A DNA stretch of 5,055 nt from positions 1-5,055 of the forward strand of contig JAAZIG010000259.1 of assembly GCA_012510325.1 (NCBI GenBank). Direction: 5' to 3'. A program made the translations under genes and the position numbers. Source of the DNA: Bacillota bacterium (lineage in GTDB: Bacteria > Bacillota > Dethiobacteria > DTU022). The stretch's first letter is position 1, and every line of letters starts with the position of its first letter. This document shows, piece after piece, positions 1 through 5,055 of this stretch. Under the pieces are notes generated by a model, which saw only the letters and a program-made list of their open reading frames with translations, had not been told where the DNA came from and searched no databases.

Positions 1-602
1 CGTACAAGGATACCTATATCCAGCTGGTGGATACGCCTCCGGTAACCATCGAAGCGATTCCACCGGGTTTGACCGGCACCTTCAAGGCCGCCGATGTTCT
101 GTTGATCATTGTCGATGTCTCCTCCCCCGATTGTCTGGATCAGCTCGAGGGGATGCTCCAGCTGCTGCAGAAACGGGAGGTCATCGATCTCTCCGAGGAG
201 GGGGAGATCGCCGATTCGGTGCCGTTCATGATCGCAGCAACGAAGATCGATCTGCCGGAAAGTGAGGATAATTTGCAGGTATTGCGGGAGCTGAGGTCCG
301 ATCTGCCCCTGGTACCTGTCTCCAGCAGCGGCCCCGGACTGGATCAGCTGCGCGAGAAGCTTTTTGAAGTGCTGGGGGTGATCCGGATCTACGGCAAAGC
401 TCCCGGACGTGATCCGGACAAGGAAAAGCCTTTTATCCTGAGAGAGGGGAGCACTGTGCTTGATTTTGCGGAGATGGTGCATAAGGATATCCCCCGGAAG
501 CTGAAGAACGCCCTGGTCTGGGGGTCCTCCCGCTTTGAGGGCCAGGCGGTAGCGCGCGATTATATCCTTGAAGACGGGGACACCGTTGAACTGCAGCTGT
601 AG
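1..602 (+). CDS. DRG/Obg-type GTPase with C-terminal TGS domain, 3' part only
   Basis: This is the C-terminal 199 codons of a P-loop GTPase; reading is open from the first complete codon at base 3 to a TAG at 600-602. The G1/P-loop and switch I lie upstream of the window. Visible GTPase motifs are a G3-like DTPP (bases 30-41, where Obg proteins usually have DxPG) preceded by a beta-strand YIQLV, a hydrophobic strand VLLIIVDV, a G4 motif TKID (240-251), and a G5-like PVSSSGPGLDQL segment. After about base 378 comes a TGS domain, with the typical KPFILREGSTVLDFA start and a LEDGDTVELQL end. Proteins of this shape (COG1163-like, TGS-containing) are thought to bind ribosomes or RNA and act in the cytoplasm; a specific role is not known from the sequence. 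The GTG at base 27 falls inside the G3 motif and is not a start. The DTPP variant in place of DxPG is the only oddity. The family call is firm, the exact subfamily is not. Confidence 0.9.
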   Translation, partial: YKDTYIQLVDTPPVTIEAIPPGLTGTFKAADVLLIIVDVSSPDCLDQLEGMLQLLQKREVIDLSEEGEIADSVPFMIAATKIDLPESEDNLQVLRELRSDLPLVPVSSSGPGLDQLREKLFEVLGVIRIYGKAPGRDPDKEKPFILREGSTVLDFAEMVHKDIPRKLKNALVWGSSRFEGQAVARDYILEDGDTVELQL

Positions 603-702
603 CGCAGCCCCGCTTTCCTGACGGCTTGAGCCGCCCCCGTTTTACCGCCGTGATGCCTTCAACCGGGGGGAGCCGGCAAATCATCTTGTGTCGCTGTCCT
701 AA

Positions 703-828
703 GCTTTTATCTACAGCCGCGGGGCCGCCCCCGACCGGGGAATCCGGTCGCTCCTTCGCCATGACTGCACCCTCAACCCGGACGACATCCTGGAGGGCCT
801 CCGCAGAATTCATCTTTACGTTACGCTC
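703..828 (+). pseudogene. Possible decayed 3' end of a gene (aminotransferase-like?)
   Basis: Frame 1 is open from 703, just after a TAA at 700-702, to a TGA at 1051-1053. Only the first 42 codons look like real protein: they include DRGIRSLLRHD and then TLNPDDILEGLRRIHLY. The NPDDILEGLRRI part resembles the last helix of fold-type I PLP aminotransferases and MocR-type regulators, which often end in a phrase like L-x-P-E-E-I-x-E-G-I-R-R-L. After about base 830 the translation turns into low-information Arg/Pro text, and no start codon or ribosome binding site precedes it. If it is a remnant, most of the gene is gone. Chance similarity in a GC-rich spacer is an equally good explanation, so the call is weak. 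Confidence 0.2.
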
Positions 829-881
829 TTAGCGGGATTCTTTTTGCGAAGCCCCCCTCGCCGCCGTCGGCAGCGGGATTA

Positions 882-904
882 CGGGAGCACGGTTTTGTGC
901 CCCG
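882..904 (+). repeat. Hairpin with 8 bp stem and bulged A
   Basis: CGGG-a-GCAC (882-890) pairs with GTGCCCCG (897-904) around the loop GGTTTT, leaving A886 bulged. No T-run follows, so it is not a standard rho-independent terminator. It sits in the long leader of the FAD oxidase gene and may be part of a larger fold. Confidence 0.45.
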
Positions 905-916
905 GGCTACCGGACG

Positions 917-966
917 TTGCCCCGATCGGCCGGGTTCGGGAGACCCCGCTCATCTTTGCGGGGCAA
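917..966 (+). repeat. Perfect 8 bp inverted repeat with 34 nt interior
   Basis: TTGCCCCG (917-924) is the exact reverse complement of CGGGGCAA (959-966). The interior has a smaller GGGT/ACCC pairing around the loop TCGGGAG. The 3' arm is followed by AAAAAGG, not T residues, so this is not a terminator on the + strand. It could be an RNA stem in the leader of the downstream operon or, less likely given the wide spacing, a protein-binding site. Confidence 0.4.
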
Positions 967-981
967 AAAGGACCGGAGATA

Positions 982-995
982 GGGATAAGGGATAA
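982..995 (+). repeat. Tandem GGGATAA duplication
   Basis: GGGATAA occurs twice back to back, immediately upstream of an ATG at 997. It is short and may be chance. It gives a purine-rich stretch that could act as a weak ribosome binding site for the 18-codon frame at 997-1053. Confidence 0.35.
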
Positions 996-1064
996 AATGT
1001 CGAAACAAATAGTTAAGGTGGCGGTTCTCTTCTGGTGGACAGCCGCCGGTTGAAGAGCTCACCG

Positions 1065-1072
1065 AAAGGAGG
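1065..1072 (+). promoter_or_regulatory. Ribosome binding site for the FAD oxidase
   Basis: AAAGGAGG is a near-perfect anti-Shine-Dalgarno match. It lies 9 nt before TTG at 1082, which supports that TTG as the start codon rather than a later ATG or GTG. Confidence 0.85.
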
Positions 1073-1081
1073 ACAGATCTC

Positions 1082-2551
1082 TTGGCCGATCATCTCAGTA
1101 AAGTAATCCAGGAAGAGCGGCCCTCCAGGCCTGATTACGCTTCGCTTGCAAAACAGCTTGCTGCCATCGTCGGCAGCGACGGGGTCTCGGCGGACGGAGC
1201 CGACCGCCTGGCCAACTGCCGCGATTACTGGCCCATGGGGACGCTCTGGTTCCTTGAGGGAAAGTCGCCGGCGCTGCCGGATCTGGTGGTCTGGCCGCGC
1301 CGCACCGCCGAGGTGGCCGCGGTGCTCAAACTTGCCGTTGAGAACGATGTGCCGGTTACCCCCTACGGTGAGGGTTCCGGGGCGCTCGGCGGAGCGATCC
1401 CCCTTCAGGGCGGCATCGCCCTTGACTTAAAAAGGATGAACCGGGTTTTGAAGCTGGATCGGGACAACCTGATGGTAACCGTGCAGCCCGGGATGAACGG
1501 AGCGCGTTATGAAGAGTACCTCAACCGCCGCGGTTTTACCGGAGGCCATTTTCCCCAGTCCCTGCGCTGCTCCACCGTGGGGGGGTGGGTGGCCTGCCGG
1601 GCGGCGGGGACATTTTCCACCCGCTACGGCAAGATTGAAGATATGCTCGTCTCCCTTGAAGCGGTGCTCCCGGATGGGACCATAGTGCATGGGCGCGATC
1701 TGCCGCGCACCTCCACCGGTCCCAGGGTGGATCATCTCTTTTTGGGGTCCGAAGGGACTCTTGGGGTGATCACCGCGGTCACTTTGCGGATCTGGCCCTA
1801 TCCGGCGGCAAGGATCTATCGCTCATATGCTTTTGAGACGATCGAGCAGGCTCTGGAGGCGATCCGCCGGCTCATCCAGGCCGGCGCCCGCCCTGCCGTG
1901 GTGCGCCTGTACGACTCTGCCGAGACCGCCCATCATTTTCCCGAATGCAAAGAGGCGGCGGGGCGCGCGCTCCTGATCCTGCTTTTTGAGGGTGACGGTG
2001 GAATCATCGCCGCGGAAGCCGGGCTGGCTGCAGGGTGCGCCGGCGAACAGGGGGCGCTCCCCGCCGGTTCGGAACCGGTGGAACGGTGGCTGAAGACGCG
2101 CTTCGATATAGGGATCTCTTCGGCACTTTTTCGGCAGGGGGCGGTGGTCGACACCATCGAAGTCTCCACCAACTGGACCAACGCGGCGCCGCTTTATCAT
2201 GCCATGCAGAAAGCGATGCTGGCGGTGGAGGGTACGGTGCTGGCATCGGGCCATTATTCCCATGTCTACCCCGAGGGGACGGCACTTTACCTGACCCTCA
2301 TCGGGTTTCCTTCCGGTGACAAGGAACAGTATTACAAGCGGCTCTGGGGCGCAGCCATGGAAAGCTGCCTTGCTCTGGGCGGCGCCATCAGCCACCACCA
2401 TGGTGTCGGCCTGCACCGGGGTCTCTGGATGGCGCAGGAGCATGGGACCACGCTGGAGGCGTTGCGTCTGATCAAAAGAGCCTTTGACCCGCAGGGGATC
2501 ATGAACCCGGGCAAGCTCGGTCTGGAGGAGGCGGCCAAATGGCGGCAGTAA
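1082..2551 (+). CDS. FAD-linked oxidase, GlcD / alkyl-DHAP-synthase-like
   Basis: This 489-residue flavoprotein of the VAO/PCMH superfamily probably oxidises, or otherwise transforms, a small organic substrate using FAD. The N-terminal half is the FAD-binding domain: PDLVVWPRRTAEVAAVL (66-82), the pyrophosphate loop PYGEGSGALGG (94-104), FPQS...STVGGWVACRAAG (157-176), STRYGKIEDMLVSLEAVLPDG (179-199) and FLGSEGTLGVIT (220-231). The C-terminal substrate/oxidase domain has VRLYD (274-278), an HHH triad (438-440) in SHHHGVG, and the family-typical end FDPQGIMNPGKL (468-479). STRYGKIED, TSTGP, VRLYD and SHHHGVG are features I associate with alkyldihydroxyacetonephosphate synthase (AGPS) and its bacterial relatives, while its length matches GlcD (about 500 residues). 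It has no Fe-S motif or signal peptide, so a cytoplasmic location is likely. The stop overlaps the next gene, a GlcF-like Fe-S protein, which argues for a dehydrogenase complex. Substrate is unresolved: D-lactate, glycolate, another 2-hydroxyacid or a lipid-related compound. Confidence 0.9.
   Translation: MADHLSKVIQEERPSRPDYASLAKQLAAIVGSDGVSADGADRLANCRDYWPMGTLWFLEGKSPALPDLVVWPRRTAEVAAVLKLAVENDVPVTPYGEGSGALGGAIPLQGGIALDLKRMNRVLKLDRDNLMVTVQPGMNGARYEEYLNRRGFTGGHFPQSLRCSTVGGWVACRAAGTFSTRYGKIEDMLVSLEAVLPDGTIVHGRDLPRTSTGPRVDHLFLGSEGTLGVITAVTLRIWPYPAARIYRSYAFETIEQALEAIRRLIQAGARPAVVRLYDSAETAHHFPECKEAAGRALLILLFEGDGGIIAAEAGLAAGCAGEQGALPAGSEPVERWLKTRFDIGISSALFRQGAVVDTIEVSTNWTNAAPLYHAMQKAMLAVEGTVLASGHYSHVYPEGTALYLTLIGFPSGDKEQYYKRLWGAAMESCLALGGAISHHHGVGLHRGLWMAQEHGTTLEALRLIKRAFDPQGIMNPGKLGLEEAAKWRQ
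2524..2531 (+). promoter_or_regulatory. Ribosome binding site inside the end of the FAD oxidase gene
   Basis: GGAGGAGG lies within the last codons of the flavoprotein gene, 7 nt before ATG at 2539. It fixes the start of the Fe-S gene and indicates translational coupling across the 13 nt overlap. Confidence 0.8.
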
Positions 2552-3639
2552 ACGGGGAGCGGTTGCTCGATTGCGCGATCTGTCCGAATATGTGCCGCTG
2601 CGAATGTCCCGTTGATCAGGAGTGGAGGCGCGAAGCCTCTTCCCCCGCCGGGAAAGCTCGCCTGGCCCACCTGCTTTTGGAGGGGCGGCTCGAATGGGAC
2701 AGCGCCCTTCTGGAAGTGCTCTCCACTTGCCTCGGCTGCCGCGGCTGCCAGCTGCTCTGCCCCTTTCCCGGGCTGGACCTCTCCAGGGAGCTGCTCAGGG
2801 TGCGGACGGAAGTCTGTCCGGCGGGGATCACCCTTCCGGCGGCGGTGCCCTATCTGAATAATCTGAAGAAGTTCGGCAGCCCCTACGGGGCCCGTCGCTC
2901 CGGGAGCGCTTCTCGTGAGAGGCAGGGGCGGCCCGAGGTGCTCTACTTTGTCAACTGCACCGCCCAGGCAAACAATCCCCGGATGCAGCAGCTCACCCTG
3001 GAGCTGCTCGGTGCTGCCGGGGTTTCTTACGAGGTGCTCGATCAGTACTGCTGCGGTTATCCTGCGCAGATCTGGGGCGATCTGGATCTGGCCCGGCAGC
3101 TGGCGGAGGAGAACGCAGCGCGCATCGCCGGCAGCGGCGCTTCGCTGCTGCTCACCGATTGCCCGGAATGCTGGCACACATTTACCGAGTGCTACCCCTG
3201 CTGGGGCAGTGAGTTGGAGCTGCCGGTTATCGACACAGCCACATACTTTCTTGAGTTGGTGCGGCAGAAACGGCTGAAGCCGGGACCGGTAAAGGAGATC
3301 GGCAGGATCACTTATCACGATCCCTGCATCTGGGCGCGGGTGGCTGATAAATGTGAAGCCCCGCGGGAGCTTCTGCAGAGCATCCCCGCCCTGGAGCTGG
3401 AGGAGGCCCGGCCCGGAGGACAGGAGACGCGCTGCTGCGGCGGCGGAGCGATGTTTCAGCTGACCTTTCCGGAAAGATCCGCCCGGATAGCCCGGCGGCG
3501 GCTCAGTGAACTGCCTCCCTCCGATGCTCTGGTCACCTCATGCCCCTTCTGCCGGGAGAATCTGCAGGCAGACGGGGCCGAGGTCCTCGATCTGGTTGAA
3601 CTGTTGAGCCGCGCTGTTTTTCAGGAAAAGGATGAGTGA
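2539..3639 (+). CDS. GlcF-like (Fe-S) oxidoreductase with two CCG domains
   Basis: This 366-residue protein probably passes electrons from the partner flavoprotein to an acceptor. The N-terminus has two [4Fe-4S] motifs: an unusual one with Cys12, 15, 19 and 23 followed by Pro (plus Cys21), and a canonical CxxCxxCxxxCP at 64-75. Two cysteine-rich CCG (DUF224) domains follow. The first has Cys140, CCG at 171-173 and CPEC at 208-211. The second has DPC at 261-263, CCG at 299-301 and CPFC at 335-338. Both are complete, so they could hold the noncanonical clusters or redox centres known from HdrB-like CCG proteins. The length is slightly below E. coli GlcF (about 407). An extra CxxC at 218-221 follows directly after CPEC. 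No membrane segment or signal peptide is seen. Translation is coupled to the FAD oxidase, the classic GlcDF-type arrangement. LutA-, GlpC- or HdrD-like roles are alternatives; the final electron acceptor cannot be read from the sequence. Confidence 0.9.
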   Translation: MAAVNGERLLDCAICPNMCRCECPVDQEWRREASSPAGKARLAHLLLEGRLEWDSALLEVLSTCLGCRGCQLLCPFPGLDLSRELLRVRTEVCPAGITLPAAVPYLNNLKKFGSPYGARRSGSASRERQGRPEVLYFVNCTAQANNPRMQQLTLELLGAAGVSYEVLDQYCCGYPAQIWGDLDLARQLAEENAARIAGSGASLLLTDCPECWHTFTECYPCWGSELELPVIDTATYFLELVRQKRLKPGPVKEIGRITYHDPCIWARVADKCEAPRELLQSIPALELEEARPGGQETRCCGGGAMFQLTFPERSARIARRRLSELPPSDALVTSCPFCRENLQADGAEVLDLVELLSRAVFQEKDE

Positions 3640-3660
3640 AGCGGTAACGATTATTTGTAC

Positions 3661-3669
3661 GGGGGTGAT
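3661..3669 (+). promoter_or_regulatory. Extended ribosome binding site deciding the lipid kinase start
   Basis: GGGGGTGAT matches the extended anti-Shine-Dalgarno complement GGAGGTGAT with a single G-U-tolerated change. It lies just before TTG at 3673, so that TTG is preferred over the in-frame TTG at 3655, which would place this site inside the coding sequence. Confidence 0.7.
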
Positions 3670-3672
3670 GCC

Positions 3673-4596
3673 TTGAAATCTTTGAAGATTACCGCCGTGG
3701 TCAATCCGGCGTCAGCAAACGGAGCCACCGCCAAGCGGTGGCCGGAGATCGCTTCCCTGATCGAGCAGGAAGGTCTTTCATTTGACACCCTGATGACGGA
3801 AGCTCCCGAGCATGCCACTGAGTTGACCCGCGGGGCGCTCCAAAAAGGTTGCGATCTGGTGATTTCGATAGGGGGTGACGGGACCCACAATGAAGTGATG
3901 AACGGGTTTTTTACCCCGGAGGGTCCGGTGCGCCCGGAAGCGCAGCTGACTTTTATCTCCATGGGAACGGGAAGCGATTTGATCAAGACACTGGGGATCC
4001 CCAAGGAACCCCGGGCGGCGGTAAAGCATTTTATCACCGCCCCCCCGAGGGAAGTCGATGTGGGCAAGCTCAGCTTTATGAGCTACCGCGGGGGCCAAGA
4101 GACGCGCTACTTTATCAATATCGCCGGGCTGGGGCTGGACGGCGATACGGTGGCCCGGGTTAACCGGACCAGCAAAGCTCTGGGGGGCTTTGTTTCCTTT
4201 CTCTGGGGAACTGTGGTCAGCCTGGCTCTGTACCGCAACCGGGAGATGGCCGTGTTCGTTGATGACAAACATGTTTTTGAAGGAGCGGTTGTGATCACCG
4301 CTGTGGCCAACGGCCGCTATTTCGGCGGGGGGATGTGCATCGCTCCCCTGGCGGAGATGGACGACGGACTTTTCGATATTGTGATCATGCACGGGCTGAG
4401 CAAGGCCAAACTCTTAATGAATCTGTCCCGGGTTTACCAGGGAACTCATCTGGATCATCCCAACTGCATCAGCCTGCGCGGCCGGAAGGTGGTTGTGCAG
4501 ACCGAGACGGCCCTGTTAAACCTGGACGGCGAACAGCCGGGTCTGGGTCCGGTGGAGGCGGAGATTTTACCCCTGGCGCTGCGGCTAAAAGCTTGA
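3673..4596 (+). CDS. Diacylglycerol kinase family lipid kinase (DagK/YegS/BmrU-like)
   Basis: This protein of 307 residues from the preferred TTG start probably phosphorylates a lipid alcohol such as diacylglycerol, using ATP, at the inner face of the membrane. Family motifs are present in order: the N-terminal strand ITAVVNPASANG (6-17), the nucleotide-binding GGDGTHNEVMNG (67-78), ISMGTGSDLIKTLGIP (95-110), FINIAGLGLDGDTV (147-160), ANGRYFGGGM (212-221), DGLFDIVI (231-238) and LNLDGE (282-287) near the C-terminus. The length matches B. subtilis DagK and E. coli YegS (about 300 residues), and no motif is missing. It begins 33 nt after the Fe-S gene stop with no terminator between, so it is probably co-transcribed with the redox pair. 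In Firmicutes, DagK proteins recycle diacylglycerol to phosphatidate. Sphingosine-, phosphatidylglycerol- or undecaprenol-like substrates remain possible, since the fold alone does not set specificity. Confidence 0.92.
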   Translation: MKSLKITAVVNPASANGATAKRWPEIASLIEQEGLSFDTLMTEAPEHATELTRGALQKGCDLVISIGGDGTHNEVMNGFFTPEGPVRPEAQLTFISMGTGSDLIKTLGIPKEPRAAVKHFITAPPREVDVGKLSFMSYRGGQETRYFINIAGLGLDGDTVARVNRTSKALGGFVSFLWGTVVSLALYRNREMAVFVDDKHVFEGAVVITAVANGRYFGGGMCIAPLAEMDDGLFDIVIMHGLSKAKLLMNLSRVYQGTHLDHPNCISLRGRKVVVQTETALLNLDGEQPGLGPVEAEILPLALRLKA

Positions 4597-4637
4597 GCTT
4601 AATCCTTATGCGGCTGTAGTAGATGGCGGGCCCTCCT

Positions 4638-4646
4638 CATATAATA
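4638..4646 (+). promoter_or_regulatory. Candidate -10 promoter element upstream of the YtxC-like gene
   Basis: CATATAATA contains a perfect TATAAT (4640-4645), the housekeeping sigma-A -10 hexamer. It also fits the mother-cell -10 patterns for sigma-E (CATACAAT, one mismatch) and sigma-K (CATAnnnTA). No good -35 of any of these classes is seen about 14-19 nt upstream. It sits 21 nt before the GTG start, so a transcript from here would have a very short leader. Confidence 0.4.
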
Positions 4647-4654
4647 GAGCGAAA

Positions 4655-4662
4655 GGGGGAGG
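4655..4662 (+). promoter_or_regulatory. Ribosome binding site for the YtxC-like gene
   Basis: GGGGGAGG, preceded by AAA, ends 4 nt before GTG at 4667. It favours this GTG over the in-frame ATG at 4685, which would be 22 nt away. Confidence 0.65.
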
Positions 4663-4666
4663 CCTG

Positions 4667-5055
4667 GTGGAGACCATCTCGATTATGGTGAGGCGCTCTT
4701 CTGACCGGCTGGAGCAAAGGCTGGATCTGGAGAGCGCCCTTCTTGAAAGGCTGTCCTTTTGCTACTGCTGGCACGAATGCGGTGCCTGCGGCAGGATGCT
4801 AATCTTTTCCCCGGTGCCTTCTGCTGACGGAACCAACCTGGCAGAGTTCACCGAGGTGCTCGCTTCTTTGTTGATCGGTTTCATCGTCAAGGATCTTAAA
4901 TCCGCCCTGCTGCACGATCTGCTGCGTTTTTTTTATTTCTACCTCGGAAAAGAGGAATGCCGCGAGATCCTCGCTCTGGCCTGCCGCACCCTTGAACGGA
5001 GGAAATTGCACCGCTGTATCGGCTATTACCGGAGCCTGCTGGGGCAGTATCTGGA
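4667..5055 (+). CDS. ytxC: Probable YtxC-like sporulation protein, 5' part only
   Basis: An open frame runs from GTG at 4667 off the window end (129 complete codons, no stop). After a polar N-terminus comes a cysteine cluster FCYCWHECGACG (31-42; Cys32, 34, 38, 41). A helical stretch follows with FTEVLASLLIGFIVKDLKSALL (from 61) and LLRFFYFYLGKEECREILALA (from 85). The pattern of a helix with FI and an acidic residue, followed by an aromatic Y-Y/F run and an E-E-x-x-x-I-L segment, resembles the N-terminal to middle part of the YtxC family (usually about 280-300 residues, found in endospore formers, molecular role unknown). The match is by pattern memory only. The cysteine cluster is not something I can tie to YtxC and may be lineage-specific. 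There is no signal peptide, and no clear membrane segment in the visible part. It is separated from the lipid kinase by 70 nt that contain a candidate promoter, so it may be its own transcription unit. Confidence 0.6.
   Translation, partial: METISIMVRRSSDRLEQRLDLESALLERLSFCYCWHECGACGRMLIFSPVPSADGTNLAEFTEVLASLLIGFIVKDLKSALLHDLLRFFYFYLGKEECREILALACRTLERRKLHRCIGYYRSLLGQYL

Larger units (their letters stand above)
603..1081. other. Intergenic region, about 480 nt, no convincing gene
   Basis: No reading frame here has a good ribosome binding site, a plausible length and a recognisable product together. The short open frames at 626-832 and 844-1053 give Arg/Pro/Ser-rich translations typical of non-coding GC-rich DNA. 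The region does hold a protein-like stretch at 703-828, a hairpin at 882-904, a wide inverted repeat at 917-966, a 9-base direct repeat AGCGGGATT at 831-839 and 872-880, and a tandem GGGATAA at 982-995. No strong rho-independent terminator follows the GTPase; only a weak 4-bp stem at 622-633, with TTTT at 641-644, is present. The region most likely contains the promoter and leader of the downstream three-gene cluster, but no clear -35/-10 pair is seen; TAAAAT at 993-998 is a possible -10 without a matching -35. Confidence 0.6.

Noticed and set aside
622..644. Possible rho-independent terminator after the GTPase
   Set aside because: The stem CGGC/GCCG is only 4 bp and is separated from the TTTT by CCCCCG-type sequence, which is too weak to call.
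433..813. 126-codon open frame on the minus strand across the GTPase end and the spacer
   Set aside because: It overlaps the strongly supported GTPase TGS domain, its translation is low-information Gly/Pro/Arg-rich text, and it has no recognisable motif.
626..832. 68-codon + strand frame in the spacer
   Set aside because: It has no ribosome binding site and its translation is Ser/Arg/Thr-rich without pattern; it is a different frame from the protein-like stretch at 703-828.
931..948. tRNA T-arm-like GGGTTCGGGAGACCC
   Set aside because: The loop is 9 nt instead of 7, and there is no acceptor stem, anticodon arm or CCA context around it.
1823..2443. 206-codon open frame on the minus strand
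   Set aside because: It is an antisense shadow of the FAD oxidase gene with no protein-like motif.
2332..3318. 328-codon open frame on the minus strand
   Set aside because: It lies antisense to two genes with clear motifs (FAD oxidase and Fe-S protein). Long antisense frames are expected in GC-rich coding DNA, and no domain is recognisable.
3655..3672. Upstream in-frame TTG as the start of the lipid kinase
   Set aside because: It would add six residues that encode the strong ribosome binding site of the TTG at 3673, and it lacks a good site of its own.
4588..4602. AAGC-TTGA-GCTT stem at the lipid kinase stop
   Set aside because: It has a 4 bp AT-containing stem with no T-run, so it does not support a terminator.

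Overview
The window reads as a GC-rich, low-complexity-free piece of bacterial chromosome, all genes on the + strand. The most likely source is an anaerobic, spore-forming Firmicute (a Clostridia lineage such as the Desulfotomaculum/Pelotomaculum or Syntrophomonas type). The reasons are strong AAAGGAGG-like ribosome binding sites, TTG and GTG start codons, and a last gene that resembles the sporulation protein YtxC. The taxonomic call is inference; there is no rRNA or other marker here.

Layout. Bases 1-602 hold the 3' end of a DRG/Obg-type GTPase with a C-terminal TGS domain; its start lies outside the window. Bases 603-1081 (about 480 nt) carry no convincing gene. They hold GC-rich inverted repeats, short direct repeats and one short protein-like stretch that may be a decayed gene end. 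Bases 1082-4596 form a tight three-gene cluster: a GlcD/AGPS-type FAD-linked oxidase (TTG start), a GlcF-like two-[4Fe-4S], two-CCG-domain protein overlapping it by 13 nt, and a DagK/YegS-type lipid kinase 33 nt further on (TTG start). Bases 4667-5055 are the 5' part of a probable YtxC-like sporulation protein, running off the end and preceded by a perfect TATAAT box.

How the genes may work together. The translationally coupled flavoprotein and Fe-S protein are almost certainly one redox unit: the flavoprotein oxidises an organic substrate and the CCG protein takes the electrons. By family, a 2-hydroxyacid (D-lactate or glycolate) is the default substrate. However, the flavoprotein carries AGPS-like signatures, including an HHH triad, and a lipid kinase follows it, so a link to glycerolipid or ether-lipid chemistry is worth testing. 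Nothing here amounts to a clearly new system. The most interesting points are this oxidase/Fe-S/lipid-kinase cluster, the cysteine clusters in the Fe-S and YtxC-like proteins, and the structured long leader ahead of the cluster.
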